From NCBI RefSeq assembly GCF_000002875.2, contig NC_009411.2, forward strand, positions 496,001 to 560,000: a stretch of 64,000 nt of DNA, read 5' to 3'. Within the stretch, counting starts at the first letter, position 1. Each line of letters starts with the position of its first letter. Positions 9,669 to 20,674 of this stretch are shown here, piece by piece. Made by a program: the position numbers and the translations under genes. The notes under the pieces are model-generated. The model was not told the DNA's origin. It searched no databases and saw nothing but the letters and a program-made list of their open reading frames with translations. Source of the DNA: Leishmania infantum JPCM5 (Eukaryota; Euglenozoa; Kinetoplastea; Trypanosomatida; Trypanosomatidae).

Positions 9669-12589
9669 TACCAAGGATGAACAAGAGCGACTGCACAGCC
9701 GATTGGAGGCACTGCTATTGCTTAAGCGAAAGGAGCAGAAAAGCGTATGGAGCAAGAGACCGTGAAGCAAGCGGGAAAGAGAACGAAGGCAGTCGCCTCC
9801 TACCAACGACTTCCGACGCAGGTGTACGCGAGAAAAAGAAAAAGAGATGGCGAGAAGCGACTGGTAAAACAGGTAGATGAGCGAGTGAAGGGAAGGGGCA
9901 GGGGCGCAGCAAGGAAGCAGCAACCGCAAAGTAAGAGACGGGCCCAGACGGAAAGGGAGGGGAAAAAAAGATAAAGGGAGCGTGAAAAGGGAGCAGACAC
10001 AAGCGCCAACAAGCGGAGGTTGATATCGAGGGAGGGAGCGAGTACAAAAAAAGGGGGTCCTTGTCCGAGTCAGAACAAACCGATGGGAAAGCGACGGACG
10101 GCCCAAAAGCAGGAAGAAAACACAAACACTGCAAACAGAAGTGCCCCTTGAGAAAGAGGCGAGCGGAGAGACCTCGAAAAAAAAAAATAAGGAACTCTTC
10201 CGCACAACTACGCTCTGCTGCTTTCAAGCGACGTCTATCGCGTGCGTGTCCGCTGAGCCTATTTCTTTAGCTCTGTGTGCTCTGCCGGGATGGAAGGGAG
10301 GGTAGAGAGGATGCGGCGGTGTACGAGAGGTGACGCAGGAAAAAGGGCGAGGGTGTTCCTTTCTTTCAATCCCTCGAGCTGTTTTGCCGTTTGCAGCCTA
10401 TCCTTCGAAGGGTGTTTTGTGGTGTGAAGCGATAAAAATAAGTTGTATGTATATATAAGTTTTCCCTCTTCGTTCCCCAGGCCCCTTTGATGGTATGATT
10501 TCCGTGTGCGTGTGTGTGTGTGTGTGTTGTGTGCGGATGTGTGCTTCTGTAGGTGAGCGTACTTTCTGGTGGGTGTGCGTCGCGGAATCGCAGGGGGTGT
10601 GGGAAAGGGAGGAGCAGAACGCGGCGGTGGGTCGAGGGGGAAACCCACTAACGGCGAGAGTAGCAGTGGCTGCTTGCCTGGCGTTGACCGTGCTGCTATG
10701 AGCCGTCCCTACTAGGAAACCGCCACAGAATGCGCGGACAAAGACAAATGCGCCACACAAAAAAAAAAACAGTAAAAGCGCAAGGGGGGGCAACACGAGA
10801 GATGGCGCACCCCGTATCTCCGTGTTTGATGCACGCACTTTTCAGTGCTTCTGAGGTGGCACCTTCCTGTGTGTGTGCGTGCGTGCGTATGTTGAGAGGT
10901 GTGGAGCAGGAGGAGGAACGTGCGCTCTCCGCCTCGCTCCTTCTATTTGTGAATTGAGGAGAGAGGTCTCTGGGGTCGAGGGAAGAAGATCGGCCGTCTC
11001 TCAGCTCTCTATCTCGCTCGCTCGCTCCCCTCCACAGGCAGCGCTGTTGTACGACGTGGGTGTCCTGCGCCCCTATCCCGAGTTCTGAGCTCCTCCCGCA
11101 CACCCAGACAGACACGCACTGGCCCCCGCACCTTTGGATGCTTCCAACACGTCAATCTTTGAGAGTATGATTTTCAGCAAGGACGAGAGACCACCCCGTG
11201 GAAGAGGAGGAAGGGTGAGCGGGCGGTCTGCAGTGGAGTAGTGGCGCTCAGCGAGAGAGAGGGAACGAAAAGGGAAGAGAAAAAGAATGCAGCGACTTGG
11301 GAGGGAGGGACAGGGTCAGTGAGAAGAAACGTGCCTGAGAACGTTCCCCGGCTCACACACGGAAGAGACAGAGGTGTGGCAAGGACAGAGCGAGAAAAGA
11401 GAGGCGGAAGATGGGGAAGGCAGCGGAAAGGATTTGCGGGGAGACCGTCACAAGAACAAGGAGAACAACGCAGAAAAAAAAACTGCGCGCTCACCAGTGA
11501 GCCCTTGCGGGTGCGCAAAGGTTGCCGTGGGTACTGCGGCGAGGAGAAAGAGAGGGGGGAGGCTGACGCTCTTGCGAAACGGGAACCGCGACGCAGATTC
11601 ACTTACAGAGAGAGTTGGCGAGGAGGAGAGAAAGAAATACGCAAAAACAAAGGGAAAAGCGGGTATGTAGGAAAAGCCGCCAGGCACAACAACACAAGAT
11701 GAAACGTGAGGGCTTACGCGATGCGGTTTCTCCCGCCCTTCAGACTCAATGCACGCACACTGAGAGAGGAAGCTGTGTGCGCGATGAGAGGAACGGGATG
11801 ATGATAGGTTTGGATATGTATACGTAAGTGCGTGTTCCGTGTCAGTGCGCAGCCTCACAGATCGGCCTTCGCGTTTTGTAAAGTCGCTCTCCACCAGGTC
11901 GCAGCAGCTGTATCCCTCTTCTCTTTTTTCTTTGTGGGAAGTGGGAGTGTGAATTGATGCCCTTTCCTTCTTTCACGCGGCGCACGGTAAACACGAAAAA
12001 AAAAGGGAAGAAAGGAGAGATAGCAGGGCTCTCACGTAGCAGTCGTGCCCGCGACGGAGTGTATGAGGGATGAAGTGGAAAGAGTGGGTAGGAAAAGAAA
12101 GGCGATGTAAGAGGTGTTAGATGATTCAAAGAAGCACGCGTTTCGTGCAGCGCGGCAGTCGCTGTCGGGTTCCGGTGTGATGAGAAAACTCTCCAGTCGC
12201 ACGTGCAGCAAGTGCGGAGGAAAAGTAGGTGGAGGGTGGGTAAAAACACAGCGAGATAAAGAGGGCAGATGAGTTGCACGCGCGCGCACGAGGCAACCCA
12301 ATACGCGTACCCAGCGAGCAAGGCACAGCAATAGCACCAGCAGCGGAAGCCGAGACAAGGAGGAATACGAGAAGCGCTGCAAGCTTGGGCCGCTGAGGGG
12401 AGAGATGGGACGGAGGTGAAAGGAAGAGTATCAGGACATACACGACGGCACAAAGCAGCGAAAAAAAAAAAGGAATGAAACAAAGGAAAACAAGAAAAGC
12501 AGGTCAAGCGGTGGAAAAAAAGAGAACGCGTAAAGCTCCTTGGTGTGCGCACGCATATGCGTGTGTGTGGGTGTGGGGGGGGGGGATTG

Positions 12590-12620
<31 letters not shown>

Positions 12621-13398
12621 TGAACCAGGGAGTGAAGAGGGGAAGAGGGAGCAGTAACAAATAGAGAGTGACAGAGACGCGAAAGAAAAACATGTGAGCG
12701 GGCATTACACTTCCCTCCTCCGCTTAGCAGCAAACACATCGAGCACTGCCCGCGTCATATCGCTTGTCAACTTCATCTTGGTTTCCTCCCTTTTTATTGT
12801 TGCGGTTGTCGTTAGAGAGAGCGTGTACTGCGTATTTACGCTCCAGTCACGACCCCTGTGATGGCGCAAGCGTGGTACCGCACCTGAGAGCAGCCGAAGC
12901 ACCGCAGACTACGGTGCGCCACCACCGCCCTCCCTCAGGCTTGCATCACAGAGGCTGCGCTAATGCTCACGTGTGCAGGTGGCCCTCAAAGCAGGCAAGT
13001 GAAGGGAGCCTGTCAGCCACTTGCCAGCACGGCGCAAAACGCCCAGGGAGAAGCCTATCGGGCCACGGAAAAGGAGAGACAAGGCCTGCGGATTTCCGCG
13101 CCCGCTCCTTGTCCCAGCTCCTCCTCTCTTCTATTTGCTCGTCACTGCTCTTGTTCGGAAGGAGACGAATCCATTTAAGAATGACGCCACGCCACGCCAC
13201 ACAAGGTGAGAGCGAGAGAGGTTCACAGTGGCCAGCACACACACACACACAAACAGAGAGAGAAAAGGCCCTATGCCGCCCTCTGCCTTAGGCGCAACGA
13301 GCCGCCACAGTACGCCATGCAAATCAAGAGTCGACGCCGCGGTGAGCGTGGGTCAGATGCTCGCAGCAGCAAGCCAGATCTTCTGCAAGCTGTTTCGC
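9669..13398. other. long intergenic region between eIF2B delta and the RING gene
   Basis: Plus strand is purine-rich and the coding strand pyrimidine-rich. Simple repeats include GT tracts at about 10507-10527 and 12590-12616 and an 11-base G run at 12575-12585. The large minus ORF at 11842-12705 is Leu/Phe/Cys/His-rich, as expected from CT/GT-rich DNA, and is not a gene. A 65-residue minus ORF at 12705-12902 has more ordinary composition and is listed separately. Repeat-like GC-rich sequence at about 12850-13100 lies in the presumed 3' UTR of eIF2B delta. Confidence 0.55.
12705..12902 (-). CDS. possible small protein (65 aa), uncertain
   Basis: An ATG-started ORF in cluster orientation whose composition is not simple-sequence: mixed codons, an interior SDMTRAVLDVFAAKRRR segment with a basic tail, and no low-complexity runs. 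It has no recognisable domain. It lies between the 3' end of eIF2B delta and the RING gene with room for its own UTRs. It could be a real short gene, the tail of a decayed one, or chance. Codon bias is weak, so confidence is low. Confidence 0.15.
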   Translation of the reverse strand: MLRLLSGAVPRLRHHRGRDWSVNTQYTLSLTTTATIKREETKMKLTSDMTRAVLDVFAAKRRREV

Positions 13399-15408
13399 TC
13401 ATCCCCGGACAAGATTCACGAGCTGCGACGTGTCGCGGCCTTCGCGATCCTTAATAGCTGCCACGATGGCAGACGTGTGCAGGCACCCCATTTCGCAGAT
13501 GATCATGTCTACGTACGAGGCAGGCGTCAGATCGTAAAGGTAGCCGGAGGCACTTGACGAGAACGGAACCGCGCCACCGCCACCGCTGCGTGCAAGGAAG
13601 TCGGCACCGCGCGCCGGTGTGCCCCAACCCCCAGAGGCACGTAGCTGAGGAGGGGATAGCGTGGGTGGGGTGTGGTATACAAGCGGGCTGTGCGTGCCTG
13701 TGTCACTGCCGTGCACTTCCGCGGCAGGCCGCATGTCCGCAAGTTTTGTGTTCTGTGCCAAGTTGCCCACCCACACCTCTGGCACAAATTTGTAACTCTC
13801 ACTAAAGCACAGCACAGGTTTGCGGAACAGCTTCGCGCAGGCCGCCACGAGCGCCATGCCGCAGCGGCCAAACATGTCACCGTTCTGCAGCACAGCCGAA
13901 GCCCCCATGAACACACGCGTGCACTTGGGCATCAATGTGCAGCATGCCGTGATGAGACCGTACGTCACGCCAATGCCGGCGCTCGAGAGCTTTTCGGCCA
14001 GCTGCCGGCCTTCAAAGAGGGGCGCAGAGTCGATCACAATGACGCGCTTCGGCTTGCATTGTGGATCACGCGAACGGGACAACAAGATGTACTCGACCAG
14101 ACTACTGCGGCCAAACACTAAGATAGTGTCGCTGCTCGAAACGTACGGCAGCGAGCGATCCTCTACAATGCTTTTGAACGACATCTTCAGCTCGGCCTCA
14201 ATGACGTCCAGTATCTTCAGCGTCACCTCACGCGGACCTCCGAGGTCCTTGATGAGGTCGACCATGCTCGGCTTTGGGTGAATTACCTCGTCCCGCAACG
14301 CGACGAAGCGGCGCACGAGCACATCCTTCACGTGGCGCATGCCGGCCGAGGCCTCACGCTTGCGGCGCACAAAGTCAAAGTTGATCTGGATGAGCTTTTC
14401 AAACGCGGTTGTGTCCACCTCGTTCAGAGATGGCACGGCGAGGACGGTGGTTGCGCGACTCAGCTCGCGGAAGGCGGAGATGAGTGCCAAGGCGCGTGCA
14501 CTGCCGCCGACAAGAAGCATCTGCTCCATCAGCACAGCTACCTCGGCGATGCGGGGGTGCACGACGGCGTCGCGCGGTAGAACGTGCAGGCACTTGAGCC
14601 GGTTGGCATCCATGGCACCTTGAACGAGGTCGTGCAGTCTCTTCGCTGACGCCGCCCGCTCCTCCGCAGTGATCTCTTTGGCAGGCTCGCCGCTTATCAC
14701 CGCTTTGGCGCCGCTGCTCTTGTTGGTCGCGACGGTGACCAACGCTGTTGGCGAGGCCGCAGCCGTCGCAGGAGTCGAGGCGGAAGGGGCGGCCGCAACG
14801 TGCGCTGTCGACGGAGCCGACGATGCCCCGCTCAGGGCTTCGAGGTGGCCGATCTCGGCGAGCAGTGCCGCCTCCTGCTCCATAGCGGCGGCGGCCTCGG
14901 CGTCACTCCCACACGACCTCATTTTCTTCTGCACCTTGCGCAGTGCATCGCGCTTCTTCTTCAACTCGCGCTGCGTCTTCACAGCGGAACGGGCCTCGTC
15001 GCCACTTTGACCCACAAAACGCATCTGGGATTCCTTTGCCGCCTCCTTACCCGTTGCCGTCACGGTTGCCGATGTCAAAGAAATCGGTGAAGAAGGGGAT
15101 GCGGCAGGGGCCGGTTCAGGAGCGGCAGCGCTCTCGAGAGCCTTCCCGGTCAACTCCGCCAGCTTTCGCTCGATCGCGTTTACCTCTGCCGCCACCTCAT
15201 CCACGACAGCTTTCGCAGCGTCGTACTCCACCTTTTTGGCAGCATCGTCCTTGATACCCTTGAGCCTCTTCTCCAATTTGCGCATGGCGTCTCGCTTCTT
15301 CTTCAGTTCGCGCTGTGCCTTCACGGCAGCACGCGCGCCTTCGGAGTCGCTGCCGGCCAGCCGAAGCTCCTCCTGCTTCTTTGCCTCCTTCTCCGAAGAC
15401 GACGACAT
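13399..15408 (-). CDS. EIF2B4: Translation initiation factor eIF2B, delta subunit (669 aa)
   Basis: A regulatory subunit of eIF2B, the decameric guanine nucleotide exchange factor that recharges eIF2 with GTP in the cytosol. The C-terminal half is the eIF2B alpha/beta/delta Rossmann-like fold, with VFGRSSLVEYIL, KPKRVIVIDSAPLFEGR, GIGVTYGLI, RVFMGASAVLQNG and a final YDLTPASYVDMIICEMG matching the delta/beta signature. As in other delta subunits the N-terminus is long, charged and Lys-rich. Here it holds two copies of one basic module, at residues 16-50 and 129-163, sharing the core QRELKKKRDA. An insert of about 66 Pro/Gly/Ser-rich residues (about 557-622) precedes the terminal motif. The start is the first Met, with UTR-like sequence upstream. 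Eukaryotic delta mediates sensing of phosphorylated eIF2, which in trypanosomatids operates in stress and differentiation. Confidence 0.9.
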   Translation of the reverse strand: MSSSSEKEAKKQEELRLAGSDSEGARAAVKAQRELKKKRDAMRKLEKRLKGIKDDAAKKVEYDAAKAVVDEVAAEVNAIERKLAELTGKALESAAAPEPAPAASPSSPISLTSATVTATGKEAAKESQMRFVGQSGDEARSAVKTQRELKKKRDALRKVQKKMRSCGSDAEAAAAMEQEAALLAEIGHLEALSGASSAPSTAHVAAAPSASTPATAAASPTALVTVATNKSSGAKAVISGEPAKEITAEERAASAKRLHDLVQGAMDANRLKCLHVLPRDAVVHPRIAEVAVLMEQMLLVGGSARALALISAFRELSRATTVLAVPSLNEVDTTAFEKLIQINFDFVRRKREASAGMRHVKDVLVRRFVALRDEVIHPKPSMVDLIKDLGGPREVTLKILDVIEAELKMSFKSIVEDRSLPYVSSSDTILVFGRSSLVEYILLSRSRDPQCKPKRVIVIDSAPLFEGRQLAEKLSSAGIGVTYGLITACCTLMPKCTRVFMGASAVLQNGDMFGRCGMALVAACAKLFRKPVLCFSESYKFVPEVWVGNLAQNTKLADMRPAAEVHGSDTGTHSPLVYHTPPTLSPPQLRASGGWGTPARGADFLARSGGGGAVPFSSSASGYLYDLTPASYVDMIICEMGCLHTSAIVAAIKDREGRDTSQLVNLVRG

Positions 15409-18152
15409 GGGCTACGTAATGGCGTCTACGGATGGCAATCGATGGGTCCAACAGAGAGAGAGAGAGGACAAGTTGGGCGAATGAGAAGGGAGGTGGATCG
15501 AGGCGACTGGATACCGCTCGTGCTGTTGCTTTGTTTTTTATTGATTAGGTCGGGGAGCCGAGGAAGGCAACAAGCGGAAACGTCGTGGGTGGTGAGTAAG
15601 TCAGTGAGCTCTTGCCTAACGCGAGTGAGTGAGCAGTCTCGTCTGTGCGTGGTATCGCACGCAGACAAGCTTTACAAAGAGGAGTAAGCAGAGGCGCACC
15701 GCTCAGCCCTTGTTCGAATGAAGGCATAAAGCACGCAGACACGCGCCAGCGTACTGCGTATGGGAAGACACGGTGGTGTCCAGAGAATAAGAAGAGAGCC
15801 GCAGAACGGGCTGTGATGAGGTCGCGGTAGAGGACGAGAGGAGAGGAAGTCAGACACGCATACACATACAAATCATGATCATGTGTACGATGGGGCGAGA
15901 GGGTAGTTCATGAGAAGTTGGAGGCAGCAAGACAGAGAGAAGAACGGAAATGAACCGCTTGAAGACGTCGGGCCAGATTGGAACCCCATTGCGGTGACTT
16001 ATGCGCAGCCATAAAGAAGAAGTTCGACTGCCAGGTCGTCGTCGCATGCTGATCCTGTTGCCATGCGCCTCTCGTCAACGCTAACATCTTTACAGCTCTG
16101 CGCTGAATTACCTGCTCCGTCATGAAAGCCACGCCGCACATATCTCACACGCGGAGAGGAAGTGAGCTCGGGCAGCTTTTTCAGCGCGGCTCTCTCATGC
16201 GATTACCTAATGCGCCTCGATCATTTTTTTTTCGCATCTAGCGACAGGAACAAAGCCCGACACGCAGCTCTTGGCGCTGAAAAGCAGCGCTCGTGGCAAA
16301 CTGCTTTGTTGCTGTGCCGAATACGCATTCGCCTGGCGTTGTCTCGGTCGCCATCGCCTCGACTGCGTGAGATCCGCAAAACGACGCCCTCGCATGCCAG
16401 CGCGAGGGAAATGACGTAAGATGACGGAGGAGAGAAACAAACAGAAAAAAAGGAAGAGAGTACAGATAAGAGAGAGAGTGGGGCCGGGAGACAACACTCT
16501 GATGCCAGACACACAGATGCGCACTCGCCCACAAAGACGGCGCACATAGCCACACGTCTGCGCCATGCAGGCCCTCCTCCGCCTCCCCTTGCTAACAGAC
16601 ACGTGATTCTGCTGTTCTCGCCATCACAGAGGAGCCTGAAGTCAAGGACGAGAGAGCGAGAGACTCCAAAGAAACAAAAAAAATCATGGCATACAAAGGA
16701 AAGAGGGGAAGAGGAGGGAAAGGGGATGGACAAGACGGGACATACACACACACGCAGACACATACGTACGCACACACCTACGAAACAGAGACAAGTGAGA
16801 CGACCGCAACACACGAGCAAAAAAAAAGGCGACAAGCATTACGGAAAACCACACAGCGAGAATGAAGGAAGCCAAAGAGCGAGAGAGAGAAGGCTATTTC
16901 AGGGTCTGGCACGCCGTGGAGAGGAGAGAGACTGAGAGGAGGGAGGAGGGGAAGTGGTGACGCAGAACGCTGAGAAGAGAGCGGCTCCAGCAGCACCAGC
17001 GCCGTAACGGCAACCTTCTTCGCTAGCTAACAAGTGCCGCTACTCCCACGCTTTCTCTTCGTTTTTTTTTTCGTTTCGCCTAGCATCCTCATCCACCGCG
17101 TAGAGAAGTGGGGAGGGGGAAAGAAGGAACACATGAAAAAGTTAAAACAACGATGCGGCTACATGCGTGTACACCCAACGAGCACAAGCACACACACGCG
17201 CGCGCGCGCACGCAAACACGCATTTCTTCTGACCGCGGACGAAATACAGGAGAGCGAGGGTGTGAGAAACAACGAGCGAGAGACAGACAGGGGGGAGAGG
17301 GAGAGAGAGAAAGATGGCAGCAGCGGTGGCACAAAGCGCGCAAAACTGCCCGAGAAAGAGAAATGCAGCTCGTGAGGCCCCTGGAACGGTAGCACACCAA
17401 CCAGATAAATCAACGATGGGAGAAAGGAGGCCATCGGGGGCAAGGCAACCGATCACACCGACACACAAACACAGGCGCAGCGAGGAAGAATGTAAGAGAG
17501 AGGGAGAGAGAGAGGAGTACAGATACACGAGCAGATGGAAGTGGCGGAAAAGCGGCCAATGCACCTGACCGCTGTGGGCTTTCAGAGAGACAGAGGGGGG
17601 GAAGGAGCCGAGAGATATGGAGGTGTACGGAGAAGGCGCCCGGCAAATGACACGAGTGAAGGGGACACGCAGAGATTTCAGCTGTTGTCGCGCTACGACC
17701 TTCACTATAGCCGTGCTCTTGTGCCTTTCCACACACGCTCCACTCACAGTAGCCGATGCCGGTGTGAACACCTTCCCAGACAATCGACCTGCCTCTGCTT
17801 GCCCACGAGAACGGTTTCAACCGTTGAGATACCGCTGTCTAAGCCTGATACAGCAACGCATCCGTATATACAGAGCCTTGCGGAGAGAAGCGTCACGCCA
17901 CCGTACCGAAAGCATATGCCTGCGCGCCAGCGAAAGCTTCGTCACCGCTGCCGTTCCCCCCACCCATACGGGACACTTTCGGCAGCTTCGGACGCAGCTC
18001 GACTCACGCGCGCCGACATACACGTGCACGCAGACGCAATACGACGATCAACACCCTTCCGCATATCACTACTACCTTTTTTTTTCGTTCTCTAACCTCC
18101 TTTACAAGCGATCAGCGGAGGCAGCCTCAAAGCTGGGCGACGACCTTGGCCG
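15409..18152. other. intergenic region between the coiled-coil gene and eIF2B delta
   Basis: Purine-rich on the plus strand, with CA and GC microsatellites (about 16740-16770 and 17190-17215). No gene seen on either strand. It presumably contains the 3' UTR of the coiled-coil gene and the 5' UTR and splice acceptor of eIF2B delta. Confidence 0.6.
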
Positions 18153-19388
18153 CTACTTCTTGCGGGCAGAGCTCCTATGAAGGGTTTCGAGCTCGTCCTG
18201 CAGCTGCATGATGGTCTGGCCGTTCGAAACGCGCTCCTTATCGACGGTCTTCTGTAGCTCGTCGAGGTAGCGGCGGTGCTCGCGGCGGACACGTCCCATC
18301 TCCACCACAGTGCTCTCCTTTGCGTGCTGCAACGCAGAGGCGCGCCACACCATCTTCTCAATCTCGCAGTCGATGGTGTCCATGCGAAGGTTCGCCACAA
18401 GGTGGGAATCGTACAAGTCGTTGATCTCCTTCGCGAGCTCCTCGACAATATCCGCATCAACGCGCTCCTCCTCCTCCATGTCATCACCGGTGACGGCGTC
18501 ACCGATCAGTTCGAGGTGCGCCTGAATCTTCGCAATTTGCATGGCGCGGTAGCGAATGGCCAGGTTATTCTGCTTGATGAGGTTGTCCTCCTTGGACAGC
18601 TCGTGCAGCGCGACCCGGCGGTCGAAGTTGCTGTGACGGATGTAATCCTCCGATGTGAGGCCGTGCTGGTTCCTGTCGGCGATCTTTTCCCTGCGAGCCG
18701 CCGCACGCGCGATCGTGTCGCACTCGTGGCGCAGCGCCTCCAGCTTCGTCTTGCGCTCGGCGAGTACCTCTACAGCCTCGGCGCGCTGACTCTCCGCATC
18801 GGTCGTCTCCTGCAGAATCGCAGCAAGGCGCAGCAGCTCGCGGGACTGGCCCTCCATTTGAATGCGAACGTTCTCACGCTGTTGATACACCGCCACTGCA
18901 TTTTTCAGGGCGATGCCGTACGCGTTCTTCTTCTTGAGGCCGACCGCAGAGTTCGAATTGCCGTCGGTGTCGATGCCAACAACTTCCACAATACCGAGGT
19001 ACTCCTGCTCGGCCGCCTCGGTGGCATCCTCGGCCTTGGCCAGAGCAGTTTGCAGGGCCTCCTTCTCCCTCAGCAGCTTCTTGTGCGTGCGGATGGAGGC
19101 CTCCACGTCACTGCGCTTCTGCGCCAGATCGTCAATGAAGTCCTGCGGGAGAGAGATGCTGGTACCGCCAGCCGTACCGCTGCGCCGCGCCGAGGCACGA
19201 GAGCGCTGAGACTTGGCAGTGCTACCCGTGCTGTCCCGCATCTCCGACAGCTTGCCCTCAGTCGTATTCGACACTTCGAGGGAGCGCTTCGTGGCGCGAA
19301 GATACTCCACCTCGTTGCGGAGGGCCTTCGCCTGGTTGTCGAGCTGCATCAGCTGCTTCGACAGCTCCAGCACGCTAGGAGACGACAT
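18153..19388 (-). CDS. Coiled-coil protein of unknown function (411 aa)
   Basis: Almost entirely helical heptad-like sequence, rich in Glu, Lys, Arg, Ala and Leu, broken by a Ser/Gly-rich stretch at about residues 50-75 and a short linker near 150. No transmembrane segment, signal or catalytic motif is visible. It begins MSSPSVLELSKQLMQLD and ends in a basic SSARKK tail. The overall plan resembles axonemal or cytoskeletal coiled-coil proteins such as dynein-docking subunits, but I saw no diagnostic motif and give no function. I start at the Met at 19388. An in-frame Met at 19451 would add 21 residues, but that stretch spans a homopolymeric T tract on the coding strand and looks like UTR. Confidence 0.8.
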   Translation of the reverse strand: MSSPSVLELSKQLMQLDNQAKALRNEVEYLRATKRSLEVSNTTEGKLSEMRDSTGSTAKSQRSRASARRSGTAGGTSISLPQDFIDDLAQKRSDVEASIRTHKKLLREKEALQTALAKAEDATEAAEQEYLGIVEVVGIDTDGNSNSAVGLKKKNAYGIALKNAVAVYQQRENVRIQMEGQSRELLRLAAILQETTDAESQRAEAVEVLAERKTKLEALRHECDTIARAAARREKIADRNQHGLTSEDYIRHSNFDRRVALHELSKEDNLIKQNNLAIRYRAMQIAKIQAHLELIGDAVTGDDMEEEERVDADIVEELAKEINDLYDSHLVANLRMDTIDCEIEKMVWRASALQHAKESTVVEMGRVRREHRRYLDELQKTVDKERVSNGQTIMQLQDELETLHRSSARKK

Positions 19389-20674
19389 CGTTGTCGAAAA
19401 AAAAAATGGCCTTCTTCCGTCGATGCGTGTTGGCCAGTGTCGCCCTCGCACAACGTGCTACAACCAGGTGCACCACAAGGCGGAGAGAAGAAAGCTAAGT
19501 ACTGAAAGAGAAGTCCTCGAAGGTAGGGGCGCGCGTATCTGCGCTCCCTCCTTATTATCTCCTGTCGTGAGCTGTGAGAGCAGAACGGAGAGTGGCGAGC
19601 GACAGATGCGGACGAAGACCTCTGCGTGAGGAAAGGGAAGAGGGAGAAAGAACAAGTGTTCCACCGAAGTTTTTGATTGTTAATTTTGAAGTGGTGCTTA
19701 GAGCAGCTGAGGCGATCTTTTCGTGCGTGGTGGTTTGTGAAACGGGGCGGAGGCAGATGCAGACGGATCGAACAAAAAAAAAGGAGAGAGCAGTAGAGCT
19801 AATGTCAACGTGCCGGCCAGCGACACCGAAGAAAGCGCAGTCGCATGGCAGCACAAGCATGAACGAGGCGGGAGGATGGCAAGCGCGAAATGATGAGTGC
19901 TAGCCGTAGAACGAGCTCCAGCAAAGGGGGGGTACCGAGACACACACATACGACTGGCGTGGATAGTGAAAGTGAGCGCCAAGAGGATGGAGAGGCGCCG
20001 AATAAAGGGAAGAGGCAGAGGTTCAGAGCATTCGCGTGAGCATACGAGGCAACCGCCCACGCGCACGTGCATAGGGCGGATGCAACCCAGGAAGAACACA
20101 GAACGCGAAAGGGGCTACAACGACAAAAAGTTATGAGCAGGCCAGCCCGTCTCACCTCTCCTCCTCCTCCTCTCCGCACCTCCGGCTCGATCCCTGCCCC
20201 TCCCTCCCCCTCACCGAGACTCTTCGCATACGTCTGCGTGAATCGTCTTTGTCTTCTTTTGTTCAGCGTCAGTGCGCTGTCGATATTCTATTTTCCCTTT
20301 TGTGACCTCTTGCACATCGAACACTCAACCTCCTACCTCCGACTCCACCCCCTTCACATAAGCACACAAACATGTACAGTAGGCAGAGGGAAGCCAAACT
20401 CAGCAAGACATCGTCGATTTCTAGCCCTGTGAAGGCCGGCACGAGTCTGCACTTAGACGCGCGCGGCGCAATCATACACAAGGAGCTCTTATATGTGACC
20501 TCGAGGTGCGGCAGACGTGCGAGCCGAGTGTCCGCAAAAGGTCGTGTCGGGCACATCCATGGAAGAGCAAGCGGCGCGCAGGATCGCCTCTGTCACCCCA
20601 GCGGATGCGCCGAGGCCCACCTAGAGTCGCAACGGTGTGCATGCGTGCAAGGGGAGGGAGGAGGAAATAAAAAC
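19389..20674. other. intergenic region
   Basis: Presumed 3' UTR of the 518-residue gene and 5' UTR of the coiled-coil gene. No gene on either strand. The plus-strand ORFs here have no coding character. Confidence 0.6.

Noticed and set aside
9669..10205. N-terminal extension of the RING protein
   Set aside because: Phe/Leu/Ser/Cys-rich sequence from pyrimidine tracts; the protein-like part begins at the Met at 9668.
11842..12705. Minus-strand ORF of 287 codons with a hydrophobic start
   Set aside because: Composition (Leu, Phe, Cys, Ser, His runs) is a direct translation of CT- and GT-rich UTR; no motif and poor codon bias.
18276..19505. Plus-strand ORF of 409 codons
   Set aside because: Antisense shadow of the coiled-coil gene, caused by strong G/C third-position bias, and against the cluster direction.
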